Shown here in pieces: positions 10,536-21,965 of a DNA stretch of 64,000 nt. Each line of letters starts with the position of its first letter. The first letter of the stretch is position 1. The notes beneath the pieces are model-generated. The model saw only the letters and a list, made by a program, of their open reading frames with translations. It did no database searches and had not been told where the DNA came from. This stretch comes from Amaurobius ferox (taxonomy: Eukaryota; Arthropoda; Arachnida; Araneae; Amaurobiidae), in the NCBI GenBank assembly GCA_951213105.1, contig OX578146.1, positions 49,197,275-49,261,274 of the forward strand, given 5' to 3'. A program made the translations under genes and the position numbers.

Positions 10536-10998
10536 TTCGGGACGGTTGACGCGCCCGCGTGTCAGCTGCGAACTTGCATTCAAAGAAGACTGTCACGTAT
10601 CCGTGTCAAGGAAAAACTTACCCTAAAGGACGAGGATCACGTCAGCGCGTTTTCATATGGAACGTTTTTATTTGAATTTATTTGTCTACTGAATGGCATT
10701 AAATGTCCATGGGAACAGCTCCAATGTATTTTGTACATATTTTGACCTTGGCATAAGGAGAATCCAATGAATTATTTCTCCATTTGGAGCGGTGAAACAT
10801 GATTTTGTAATATAAACAGACAGAGCACTTCTCGCAGCATCAACAATTTTATAATTGAGTTTCAGGTCACATTTTGATTTTAGTTTAATGAATTTGTTGG
10901 TGAATTATAGGAATATGAGTATTTTTTTTTGGGAGGGGGAGGGGGGGGGGGGTAAAGAATGCACGGCAGTGAAATGATTAGTTTATTTTGGATAACAA

Positions 10999-11211
10999 AT
11001 GGCTGGGCTGAGACTTCTTCTTTCTGTGGAAGAATATACTCGTATGGTAAACGAACCAGACAGTAATGAAAGTGATGCAGATAGTGAAGATTCGTGGGCT
11101 ACAAAAGGCAAAAGAAAGCACATAGACAGTTATTATGAATGCAAAGATTGCAATGTTGGTCTGTGTGTAGATTCTTGCTTTAAAATATACCATATGCAAA
11201 AGGTGTATTAA
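10999..11211 (+). pseudogene. piggyBac mini-ORF: N-terminal and C-terminal transposase ends joined
   Basis: 70 codons, intact from ATG to stop. Residues 1 to about 32 look like a piggyBac transposase N-terminus: a basic-hydrophobic start followed by an acidic stretch (NEPDSNESDADSED). Residues 37 to about 68 look like its C-terminal cysteine-rich domain (ECKDCNVGLCVDSCF, then YH). The whole catalytic DDD core is missing, so an internal deletion seems to have fused the ends in frame. In full-length relatives the cysteine-rich domain binds the transposon ends. Transposition activity is excluded; a DNA-binding inhibitor role is only a possibility. Confidence 0.6.
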
Positions 11212-13002
11212 TTAATGAAAATAGCTATGCTATTTTCTTGTATATATATGTACATAATTTCTATTAGCTATATAAATATTTCATTACAATCATTTCAATA
11301 TTTTTTCTGATTAACTGATAACTATTTTAATCAAGATAACTAATCATTTTTAATACACTAAAAATTTTAATATTTTGATAAAAGAAAATTTGTATGAAAA
11401 ATATACATCAAATAGAAAATAAGTATTTCCTCTATTCCTGAAAAAAGTAAAATGCTGTGTTGAATGGGTGATTTTTAGTGTATTTTTTTCGAGAGTTAGG
11501 TTTAGAGCAAAATATTAGCTGTCCTTTGGGAACAGTTCGGAAATGAAGAGCTCCGTCTTTTGGGCCACGGCAGTTTAGAAATGCCGCCGTCCCGAAAGGG
11601 TTTAAATAAGTTATCAATCATTGGACTAATGAAATTGTGTAGCATATTGTAATTTCCTCAGGCCAACATCATTAAATTAGTTTGTGATGATTTTCATTGA
11701 CATATCCCATTCTGATCACAAAAAATGTATAGTATTATTCAGTGTAAGATTGTATTATTAAATTGATTTTACTAATGTTGGTTTGAAAAAAAAAAGGAAC
11801 CGAGAAGAAAAGTTCTCCATTGTAATTCACCATAGAAGGCAGTTGAACAGTCTTTTATTCATATTAAAATTTAAATGGGGTCTGGTCACTGACATTTGCT
11901 ATACAGATGTTATTTAGGCATTCTGGTTCTGAGCTTTTCGATGCATTCACGAATATTATTCTCCTTAGATGCTTAGGATTAGATGCTTCTTCCACTATGC
12001 TTATGCACCAATTTCAAAAATTATTTGGGGTTCTGGAAATTTTAAATCAAATAACCTATGCATTTTTTAAAGGATTTAAGTCTAATTTAAATTTCATTCA
12101 GTCAGATTATCTGACATAATAAGACATCTGAAATGCTAAAATGAAACAAATTATAGTTAAGTACAGAAAAATATTTTTTTTTATCTAGATAATAATTTAT
12201 TTAATTTATTTTGCTTTTGAAACATTATTATAATACAATATATGGATACTATGTGAATTTCCAACTCAATAATCTTTCTAAAAATAAGAAAAAATATAAA
12301 ATTTATTTTTAGGTATTTTTACCAATGCTAAAAATCTGAACAAATTTCACTTTAAATCATTTCTCAGTTTCAGAATACAATAAACAGTCAAAGGGCAAAA
12401 TTCCTACGCACATGATTTTATATACAGTAAGCAGAGAATGAATAATGAAAAACTTGAAGAATTAATAACAAAAACCAAAATTTATGTATGTATGCATAGC
12501 GTATATTTCCCGCACTGAATATTCACAAAAACATTAGGGGTTTGAGGAACTAACAACAAAATGATTGGAGGTTCAAAAACTGTCTCAAACCCACAAAGTC
12601 GATGCCACTGTCACTATGAAATATTTATTCATACAAAATGCCTAAAAAACTAAAACTACAAATTTCAGGAGAATCTCTTACAACCCAGTATAATTGATGC
12701 CAGGGGTCGGTATCGGGCCGCATCCTGGTGGTTGAGAAACACTGCTCTAAGCAATATGCATAAAAATTGCCTAAAACTCATCCATGCAAAATGATTTTAA
12801 GATTTTGCCAAAAAAAGATTTTAAAAATAGAAAGATTCTGTTGCATTAAATCATCTTCTAACATTAACTTTAGAAAGGCCTAACCTTTTCAATTTCCAGC
12901 CAGACAGAGCAGCTGATATATTCTTCGACAAGAAACCATGATAAGTATAGATAATTATTGTTAAATACAATGCATATAATTTGTAAAAAGAACAGTACTT
13001 AC

Positions 13003-13177
13003 CAAAGATGAAGCTGTGTCTGATTGGTTTGAGGTACAGCAGCAAGACTGTGCAGATGGTTCAGAAGTTGAACCCTATAATGTGGTTGAATGTGGTGCAA
13101 CCTGTAGCTGAACATTTCCAATAAAGTATGCAATATGCCCCAAGCATGTTTTCGGAAAACATTGGGCAATAAATGAC
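13003..13177 (-). CDS. MED23: MED23 exon l (last one found)
   Basis: 175 bp. The acceptor TTTCAG is at 13178-13183 and the donor GTAAGT at 12997-13002. It encodes a highly conserved block containing HAWGILHTLLEMFSYR and HIQPHYRVQLL, one of the most recognisable parts of MED23. It starts by completing a serine codon from the previous exon and ends in phase 2. No following exon was found to its left. Confidence 0.95.
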
Positions 13178-13183
13178 CTGAAA

Positions 13184-14424
13184 TTAGGAATAGTTTCAAG
13201 AAGAAAGAAAAAAAAATAGAGGTTAGAATAAGAGTCAATTTATTTCAAATAAGAAGCTGCAATAATGTAATTGATAGCTACAATTTCAAACAAGAAATGT
13301 TTATTATAGAATCATTCCCGGATAATGCTTGCATAATTCAGGGGTTGTAGTGCCAAAATAAAAACTTCAGGTAAGAATTCTTAGGAAATTTGAGAACATT
13401 TTTAGCATAGTGAGCATATGCAGTTTTAAAATGAGCGTTTCACCCTGTTACAGTTCATTTTAATAATTGAAATTGTGATTCTACAAATCTATGTAATTTG
13501 ACATATATATACAAAATTTATCTTCCTATCTATTGTAGTTTTCACGTAAAAGGCATAACAAAATTTAGGCAAATGTTGATTTCGCTTTGTTAAGAATGGA
13601 GAATAGATTTTGCTTTGCTCGTCCATAATAAAAAATACACATCAAAATGGAAACTTACATTAACTCTATTTTTTTATTTGGTAACTTGGCATATTTTTAA
13701 ATGGTGCCAACTTGCCACAATGTCAAAACAAATAGCAATATATTAAAAACAGTTGATTCCAGCATGGGGGAAAATGACTGCATTCGATGCTTCGTTATCA
13801 AAAATAAGTACTTAATTTAAGAACTTTTATTGTTTTATTGAAAAAAATGTACATTGCCATTTTGAAAAAAAGGACAATATGTATTTTTCAGATTAGTAGC
13901 AAAAGCTAATTTCTTAGCACCAAGATAACACATAACTTGTCAAACTTGCAAATTTTACAAAAACTAAATGGATAGTATTGAGCTTGAATAGATGCATAGA
14001 TATACACAGAGAGACATCACACTAAAAATAGTTTGTTCATGTTCTAAAAAATACCTAAAACATGTAAATTCATTAAAAAATTAAATTTAATTTTTGAATC
14101 CATTTGGCTATTTTCCTTAAGCATGTTTCCCATATTTTAGAAAAAGTAATTTTTTTTTTTTAATTGTATACAATAGGATAGCTTTGATCATAATAAAAAT
14201 AGAAAGTATATATATCAACCACTGTACTGGGTGTTTCACTTGTAGTGTGTGAAAGGAGTATAAATCAATGGTTGGTTGTAGAAGAAAAGTGAAATATGGC
14301 AAAACAATCAGCAAATAAAAGAGAATTTAGCTATGATAGCTGCACACCCCAGATCAAATAATTTTTAAAAAAGGCAATTTTTATACCCCCTCCCAATTAA
14401 AAAATCTGATGTGGGCAACACATG
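13184..14424. other. MED23 intron sequence, nothing specific
   Basis: AT-rich intron between exons l and k. The short frames here, such as 14117-14314, resemble no protein family and look like chance. Confidence 0.5.
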
Positions 14425-15306
14425 ACTTTCCTTATATAATGTAATGAATTTACTACTTTTACAGTAAAAAAATAGGTTTTTCTTATAGTAGATACTAATA
14501 TTTTTTCCAAGATATTGAATTTTCGACAATTAGTCGTCATTTTCATTGATTTAGCATCATTTTTATCCATTTGGCGAGATTTTCATTAATTTGGCAACAT
14601 TTCAAAAAAGTCGCCAAGTTGGCGACATTCCGCCAAAATCTCGCCAAGCGTTATGCACTAAGAAAAAAGTTATTCTTACAGCAGATAAATGACTATTGGC
14701 GTTCAAATACAAAAGTATTATTCAAAGTATATTTTTTCATGAATGGAACGAGCTAGATCCACGAGAATGATGTCACTCAATTTATCGCATGGTATTACAT
14801 ATGAAAAGTGAACATGTTTCTCAATAGGAATTTTTTTTTTTTTTTATGTGACTTTTACATAATTTTTTTGAAAAATGCAAAATATCTCGAGAACGGTTCA
14901 TATTAGCGTTCTAAAATTTATGCCAATCGTTTTCTAATGAAAAATTACATAAGAAATGTCTATTTGCGTAACTTTATTAGCGGTTTTGATTTTTTGATGA
15001 TTTTTTCAAAATTTCATTCGAAAATTTAGGGGTGTTCTGAACATTTGATTACGTATAAAAACAATAGGCTTCCAGTGTTTACGGATTGTGATTTTTGTAC
15101 CAAATTTGGTTCGAATCGGTCCATTCGTTCATCAGTTATCGTCTCCACAGACTCACTGACACACACACACACACATAGACATCACTTCAAAAATGTTTGA
15201 TTCGTGATCAGGGATGCTTGAAACGTGCTCTCGCGTCGAAAACTCGAATTCGAATTTTCGACCCCGTCACAATACTTTCCTTATACATTATGTATATAAG
15301 GAAAGT
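14425..15306. repeat. 882-bp repeat with ACTTTCCTTATATA inverted ends
   Basis: ACTTTCCTTATATA at 14425-14438 is exactly inverted at 15293-15306, and a further ACTTTCCTTATACA lies just inside the right end (15274-15287). The interior holds a (CA)n tract at about 15161-15175, the phrase TACCAAATTTGG at 15099-15110, and a cluster of TTGGCGA/TCGCCAA motifs at 14571-14647. No coding potential. It looks like a non-autonomous DNA element; I cannot assign a superfamily because no clear target duplication is visible. Confidence 0.5.
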
Positions 15307-15922
15307 AAAAATGTTAATTAGTAAAATTTTGTGCCATTCTTAATTAGGGCTAAAGATATTAACCCGGTACCTTTTGATGAAAATTCACTAAGATATTGAT
15401 AGTGAAATTCTTGACTTACATTCCATTTTACCTGAACTGCAAGTGTGAATATTTAACTTTTTCTGAAAGTAAATGTGGGGGACACCTACAAATCTATTTA
15501 AAACAGGAAGTCTGCCAAATGAAATTTGCTACCAATTTATTTTGAATAACTTATTTGTTGTTGGTCCCTTGCAATCAAACGAATACCTAATAACAATAAC
15601 TAGAATATCTCAGCAAATTTTTCATCAAAAGGTACCAAGTAAATTTCATTTGCCCTAATTAAACATAATGCAAATTTTACTAATTGACATTTCATTTTTA
15701 TTAGAGGAGCCTATAACTAAATTTAATATTTCTAGAAAATTATCATATCCAGGGGGGAAGGGGGGGGGGGGAACTATCATAGCTAAATTTTTTGTTTGTT
15801 TGCCAATTACTTTTTATATTTTACTTTACTTCTATGACCACCTGTTGATTTTTTTATTCCTCTCAGACACTCTTTATGAAACACCCAATATAACACAAAC
15901 AACTTGCTTAAATGAAACTCAC

Positions 15923-16065
15923 TTATAAAGCCTTTGATACCAAGATATTCAATTTCATTATAAACAAGCAATCGACTATATGTTTCAACCAGTGCTGGAG
16001 CAAGGCAAAGAGGGGTCTTTGCCTGAGCAAGCTTCGTCACATGGGTCACAATGTTGTGAATTAAG
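15923..16065 (-). CDS. MED23: MED23 exon k
   Basis: 143 bp, with acceptor ...TATTAAG at 16066 and donor GTGAGT at 15917-15922. It encodes a stretch with LAPALVETYSRLLVY and YLGIKGF, near-identical to the MED23 family. It begins with the last base of a serine codon (AG|C) and ends one base into the next. The mariner remnant at 16216-16899 ends only about 150 bp upstream of this acceptor. Confidence 0.95.
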
Positions 16066-16215
16066 CTTAATATATGGAAATAAAATTTAAATGTTAAATC
16101 CTAAAATGAAACAGAATTATGAAACAAATTCAAAAGTGCTTAGTCAAAACACACACGAATATGCATAAGGATCACAAATATACATAAGGATCAGATTGTA
16201 ACAGTTGTTTTAATA

Positions 16216-16899
16216 TTGGGTTGATTACTTCCAGGTTTTTTTATTAAAATAAAAAAATTTTATACAAAGAAATAACTTTAATCAGTTCTTTATTAGTTAA
16301 CTTTAATAGCTCCAATAGTTTCTGACGAGTGACTAAAGATGTATGTGGTTTGGCATTGTCATGATGGAATACAATATTTTTACGATTCACCAATTCTGGA
16401 CATTTCTGTTGTAAAGCATCTTTTAGTTTTGTTAGTTGTTGACAGTACACAATGGAATTGATTGGTTCATACCTTGTAAAAGCTCAAAATAAACAAATGG
16501 CTTATAATTCCATCAAATTCATAACATGACCGTCTTTTGATGAATATCAGTTCTTGATGCTGTTTGAGCTGGCTCACCAGGCTTGGACCATGATCTTTTG
16601 TGTTCAATGTTACTGTAAACAATCCATTTTTTATGAATAGTTATTAATTGTTTCAAAATTGGATAATTTTGGGCAATGTCAGTAGCCACAATATCAGAAA
16701 TTTCGCCCATATGTCAGTTGTATTTTACGAAGATATATTACGCATATAATCAGTTGCATTTTAAGAAGTTGAATTGTCCATATGTTAGTTGCCACAATGC
16801 ATTCTGAAAAAATTGTTTCAAATAACATTAAAATCGTCGGCGCACTACTACAGCTATGTTACGGAAAAATCGAAAGTAGTTTCCGTCCAGACAACCCAA
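16216..16899 (-). mobile_element. deleted, decayed mariner element
   Basis: Flanked by TA (16214-16215 and 16900-16901), with inverted ends TTGGGTTG. On the minus strand two transposase pieces remain: 16710-16519 (KKWIVYSNIEHKRSWSKPGEPAQT, in shortened form) and 16450-16244, which holds the second catalytic aspartate in HHDNAKPHTS. Several stops separate them, and the N-terminal helix-turn-helix and the end of the catalytic domain are gone. At 684 bp it is about half of a full mariner (about 1.3 kb). Inactive. Confidence 0.8.
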
Positions 16900-17603
16900 T
16901 AATTAAATTAAAATTCTATTGAAATTTTTTAATTTGCTTCAAACTACAAAATCAGCTTATTTTATTAATTTTCCAGTCAGTGTGTGAATTTATAATTTTT
17001 CAAATTAAACTTTAGCTTAACTTTAACTAATTAGCTATTTTACAAAAATAATGCTGCATGCTCATGTGATATTATTTTTAACAATTATTGTTAAAATAAA
17101 TTGACATTCCAAAAAGTATTGATCATAATAAAATGATATTCATTTGAATTATTATTATAAGTAGAATTTTTTTTCTTTTAGATGTAGAAAGAAAAAAAAT
17201 TACATATAAATAATTGCTCATTAATAAAACAGCATATTCTATCCAGACAACCCAATAATTAAGTTAACATTCTATTGAAATTTTTTATTTTGCTTCAAAC
17301 TACAAAATCAGCTTATTTCATTAATTTTCCATTAAGTGCTTCAGTCAGTGTGTGAATTTACAATTTTTCAAATTAAACTTTAGCTTGACTTTAACTAATT
17401 AGCCATTTTATAAAAAATAATGCTGCATGTTCATGTGATACTATTTTTATCAATTATTGTTAAAATAAATTGACATTCCAAAAAGTATTGATCATAATAA
17501 AATTACATTCACTTGAATTATTATTATAAGTCGAATTTTTTTTCTTTTAGATGTAGAATGAAAAATATTACATATAAATAATTGCTCATTAGCAAATCAG
17601 CAT
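16886..17603. repeat. tandem duplication, unit about 356 bp
   Basis: 16886-17241 and 17242-17603 are two adjacent copies of the same sequence. Both begin TCCAGACAACCCAATAATTA and both contain TTGACATTCCAAAAAGTATT. The second copy has a short extra stretch (TAAGTGCTTC). The copies start inside the mariner right end, so the duplication happened after that insertion. Divergence of several percent suggests it is not very recent. Confidence 0.85.
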
Positions 17604-18599
17604 AAAAGAAATATGCAAAGATATCAACTAGTTTCATAAGCAAAAAGAACCACTTTCTTCAAGATAAATGACATAGACTAGCCAGTCATTATCACACATT
17701 TGTTTAATATTGTTTTAGTGATGAACTTTTTATTTATGGATATTTTCAATAGCAGTTTTAGTGATTTATTTTATATGAACATAATCGCATTTAAATAAAA
17801 ACAAGGATCACTGTTTTTGTGAAATAATAAAATTAAAAGAAGGGGGAAAATTATGAGATAGCAACAAAAATTCAATTTGGGATATGACACTATGAGATAA
17901 AAATTGCCATTGATTTATAGTTATTTATAAAATTTTGCTCAAACTGCTGTCAGATATAATCTATAAATTAAGTATGTCATTAGTTTAACAGCATAAAGGA
18001 TTCATTAAAAGCATCAATTGGTTTCAAAAGCAAAGAACAGTCTCCTTCTTTGGAATAAAACTAAAATAATTTTCATTACCTGTTCATTGCATGGCTCCTA
18101 AATACACACTCACTACTTAAGTAATACAGATAACACCACTCAATTTCCTAATCACCTGTTTTGAACTAAAAGCATCCCCATGACACAAATAAACAAAAAT
18201 ACTGAATAAACACAAAAATGTTCCTTTACCCCCAAAGTAAGATTTTTAAAAATTATTTCTATCTCAGAGAGTTTTCATCTAATTTAAGTCAAATTTTAAT
18301 ACAATACTCATAATAATATAATAATACCAAATTATAATACCAAATTAAAAAAATTGGAATGCAATCTTTTAAATTCACAAAGTTAGAAAACTGATCAATT
18401 AAAGCCATTTAGCTTGTAAACAGCTGCTTCTCCATTGAGACAAAATCTCTAATTTTAGAAGGTGATAATTTATTTGCTTTAAAAAGACTTAGCATAAAAA
18501 ATTACAGATACAAAATAAGCATCACAATCAAGCACTTATTTAGGCATACTCTTTAGGCACCTAACCTCTTAAAGAACATGTCCTTCTGCGTAGATTCAT
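17604..18599. other. MED23 intron sequence, nothing coding
   Basis: AT-rich. The only pattern noted is a motif of the form ATCAAyTGGTTTCAaAAGCAAAGA at 18013-18036, also seen at 17622 and 39045. Confidence 0.4.
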
Positions 18600-18779
18600 C
18601 CACCATTTATCCAGGTAAGACACTAGGAATCACATCACGTTTCCTTGTCAGCAGCAAACTTCTGTACAACAGATCTGTTCAAACGCAGGTTAAGTCAAAC
18701 TACCATTTGTCAGATTACCTAATTGTTGATCATTGATTTATCCGATTTGATTTCATTGTTCTATGCTGAATCTTTTAAA

Positions 18780-18900
18780 GCCCAGGATAAGGCCTTGCCT
18801 GAATATGCAAATTCCAAGATGGTGCATGAATATGCAAATTTCGTATACGCATCGAGAATCTGAATTAGTATGAAGTACTTGTTGGAAAAATGCTGCAATT
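18780..18900 (-). repeat. possible remnant of a Copia-like LTR
   Basis: A block with ATATGCAAAT, TACGCATCGAGAATCTGA, then ATGAA and TGTTGGAAAAA keeps the same order and spacing as the matching part of the Copia LTR (about 4223-4285). Only about 65 bp align by eye and no LTR ends are visible. It may be a related, old solo LTR or shared regulatory sequence. Confidence 0.3.
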
Positions 18901-19205
18901 AACTCAAGAATGAAATGTTTGAATGAAATGTGTAGTTTAAATTTTTGTTCAGGAAATCAAAAATCATCATGTTTATTTTGACATCTTTTGCCCTAAATAA
19001 GTGCATTTCACCCACCTTTGGAAAGACACAGAATGTTTTGGCCCTATACAGTCTTTGTTAGCATGTATCCTCTTAGCGGGTGCTTTGGCCACTAAGTGGC
19101 TATGCCCTAAATACATACCTAAATCAAAAGTACATGCCTGAAAATATGCTTAAATCAAATCAAAACTACTAAATAAATGTATGTGTATGTGTGTGTGAGG
19201 AGGGG

Positions 19206-19290
19206 GGTTGTTGTTGTTGAGACCCAGACCGTCCGACCTACCAGAAAGGTGTAAGGTCACTGTTTGGAAGGCCGGGATGTGCCATCAGAT
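19206..19290 (-). repeat. SINE 3' fragment
   Basis: On the minus strand it ends GGTCGGACGGTCTGGGTCTC followed by CAACAACAA, the tail of the tRNA-derived SINE found complete at 25214-25502. The tRNA-like head is missing: a 5'-truncated copy in an intron. Confidence 0.7.
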
Positions 19291-19299
19291 TACTTATAT

Positions 19300-20089
19300 C
19301 AAAAAGAAATCATACAATTCTTTCCCTTCGATCATGATATTAGATACTAACCATCTTTGGCGACCAGCCTGTTCACTACACCTGGAAATTCTGACTGTGG
19401 CAAACTCGCTGGTGCCATAACCCCATGGAGTTAACAAAGTTTGTTTTAGTTTAATGATGTACATTCATTATTTGGCAAGCACAAATATTGAATGTTCCAT
19501 TCGATTTTGCTATGCGTATCTGACACAACTTCGTCATAACCTCACTCCCGCCTCCCCTCCACCATAGAAATACTGTGCGTCTACACACGTATGTGGATGA
19601 AAAATTGATCCCTTCTTTCGCGGTTTGGTCGAGAAATTGAAAATCATTACTTTCTTAAAATCTGGACCGTGCAGCTACTTTTTCTTATTTCTTGACCAGA
19701 TTGGGTTTGTAAGAAAGCCTGATTCTAAAAATGTAAATTATTAGTTGAAATTATCAGTACTTTTCCCGACGTAAGGATTTAAAAACCAAAGTTCGTTTTT
19801 TTTTTAGCCGAAAGTGACTTTTAAAATCTTTAAAAAATATTAGAATTTGTCCCTGAGATTTAAAATTGATATATTTTTACTCGCAATTGTCTGCTCTTTC
19901 CTGTCGTGTAATTTGATTTTTTCTATGACGTCTGGATGGTGGGGGAAAAAACAGTCGAAATCGCATAAAACATTGAATAACAAAAAATAATTCAAATTTT
20001 AACGAATAACCTATATAATTAAATCTAATTTTAACGAATAATAATATAATCTAACCTACATAATTAAAATCAAACACATAAGAATTAAA
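19300..20089. other. intron sequence, nothing recognised
   Basis: No coding or repeat signature that I can support, apart from an imperfect 20-bp echo (TTTTAACGAATAA) at 19997-20044. Confidence 0.4.
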
Positions 20090-20094
20090 CTTAC

Positions 20095-20260
20095 CTCATC
20101 TTTGTATGAGCAGTCAATGAATCTAAAATACTCATGGATAATGGTTTAATAGGACCTGATACAGCATTTCCAGTTAGTTGAGCTTGTTGTTTCGCATTTC
20201 CTTGAATAGCTTCAACAAGTACTCCCATTGGCCTAGAAAAACACTCTTGATTTGTGCTAT
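20095..20260 (-). CDS. MED23: MED23 exon j
   Basis: 166 bp, acceptor TTCTGTAG at 20261-20268 and donor GTAAG at 20090-20094. It encodes STNQECFSRPMGVLVEAI and later LSMSILDSLTAHTKM, matching the MED23 family. It starts by completing the tyrosine codon of NAY and ends two bases into a serine codon. The middle of the exon is the less conserved part, as in other species. Confidence 0.93.
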
Positions 20261-20269
20261 CTACAGAAA

Positions 20270-21963
20270 TTTAGCCTTATTAGGATATTATTAAGGTACA
20301 CACATAGGAACTTAAACAGCATTATAGTTTATACCAGTTATTCTTCACATTTCATAAGTAAATGAGTTATGATGATAAATGAGTTATAATTAGTCTTGGG
20401 ATCAGGCCATGATTTCATTTTTTAAAACAGTAGAAAAGTTTGCTAGTGTTCAGAAATGCTAGTAGCAAAAATATTTCTTACCAAGAGCAAGTAAATACTA
20501 TAATGATGTGAAGGTGACACTCCACTAATGCGAACAGCTAGAGAGTGAATTATGATTACGGCTCAAGTATAAGTAAGGTGATTAAGCCATGAGGCACAGC
20601 ACAATGAATAGTTATCAACCATGGACAGGCATCTTGTAAGATGGCCCAAACCCCAGATTTTCTATCAGTCATGATGGTGGCACGATCAATTCAAAGGATT
20701 ATTTTTTTACATCCATTGTGGAAATTTTAAATTGCAGGTGAACTTTGCATCGAGGATATCTTATGAAGTAGTTGCTTTCAAGTTGATTAATTTTATAAAA
20801 TGGGTTGAACCTTCTCCTTAGGGGCAAACAGACCAGGAAAGTTTACTAACAATCCTTGCTACAGTATTTTTCATTTACCAGCAACAACTTTTTGAACTAG
20901 CAATTGGATTGGAATTATGCTCCTAGGGTATAGTCTAACCAGCATTGATGGAACTGATTTTGCTCTTGTTACAGCTCATCAGCACTGAATAATCATTAAT
21001 TGCACTGACAAGAATAAAACTTGCTATGTGCTACGATTTTACAAGTTTGTAGCACAGGATAGGGAGATACAGGATAGATACAATAGGGAGAAATTATTCT
21101 TTATATCCTAACATTATATTTCACAGTCTATTCAGAATAATACAGTGCACATTTAGTTTCAAATAGAATATAGCAGATGGTCAATTTACTTCAATGTTTT
21201 GATATTAATACTGTTTAATATTAATTTTAATGCTTAGTTCTAGTCTTCAGTTATATCTATGCAATATATGGCTATATGTTAATTGTCCATTTCTAAATTT
21301 AAAAAAAATTTAAATAAACTTTACAGTTTCTAGAAATGTTGCATGGAATAATTTTTTGGAAATGTTTCTTAAGATTTCCAATGGATGACAGAGCTGTTTA
21401 ACATAATTGAATTTTAATGCATATTCATCATGTTCCCATGTCAGAAAGGACATATGTTTGTTTTTGTTCCTCACTGAAAAATAATAAAATTAATTTTTCA
21501 TTTATATTAATTAAAACTAAATAAGTGTCAGAATTGACAGGTAGTCAACAAGTTAAATTGTAACAAGTTATTGTAACAATTAATTGTAACAAGTTAAAAT
21601 CATTATTTCTTAAACTTGAATTTATTTCCATTATTTCTGTCTTTATTGGTGTAAATAGGAGATGGAAACTCAATTAATCACTACGAGGGCAGTGATAGAA
21701 ATAACAAGTTTGCATTTTTATGAAGTCAAAACTACATTTACTCTTATTGAAAATTACTTTTTGTTTAAAAATATGTAGAACAGATTGTGGCCTGTTAGAA
21801 AGGTTTACCTCCCGTATTTAATATATGTAGTTAATATATGTAGTTAACAAATATTTATTCTGCGTATTTAATATATGTAGTTAACAAATATTTATTTAAT
21901 TATTATTAATTAGATTTATCTTTAGAATTATAAGGTTCCACTATAAACTTACTTCAATTAAAT
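20270..21963. other. intron sequence, nothing recognised
   Basis: AT-rich, with no frame resembling a protein. A short local duplication of TATTTAATATATGTAGTTAA occurs around 21815-21882. Confidence 0.4.
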
Positions 21964-21965
21964 TA

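Larger units (their letters stand above)
3637..11601 (+). mobile_element. internally deleted piggyBac element, middle layer of the nest
   Basis: TTAA sits at 3633-3636 and 11602-11605, the piggyBac target duplication. The terminal repeat CCCTTTCGGGACGG can be read at the right end (reverse complement, 11588-11600) and at the left end once the Copia insertion is removed: 3637-3645 continues directly at 10541. The right end has one extra base next to TTAA. Without Copia the element is about 1.07 kb, far short of an autonomous piggyBac, and keeps only a 70-codon ORF. Copia has cut the left terminal repeat 9 bp from its tip, so this copy should now be immobile. Confidence 0.85.
3414..12744. mobile_element. 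non-autonomous hAT element, outermost layer of a three-level nest
   Basis: The ends are near-perfect inverted repeats: CAGTGCTTCTCAACC at 3414 and, on the other strand, CAGTGTTTCTCAACC ending at 12744. An exact 8-bp target duplication, CTCTAAGC, sits at 3406-3413 and 12745-12752, the hAT signature. Next to both ends is a GCGGCCC motif common in hAT elements of the ZBED/Charlie type. Removing the inserted piggyBac and Copia leaves about 1.36 kb (3414-3632 plus 11602-12744). No hAT transposase is recognisable, so this is a non-autonomous copy. The ORF at 11907-12119 inside it has no recognisable family. Confidence 0.88.

Noticed and set aside
12851..12990. Minus-strand frame around 12851-12960 as the next MED23 exon
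   Set aside because: No acceptor in the needed phase and the translation does not match the expected CVES... segment; stops occur in the alternative frames.
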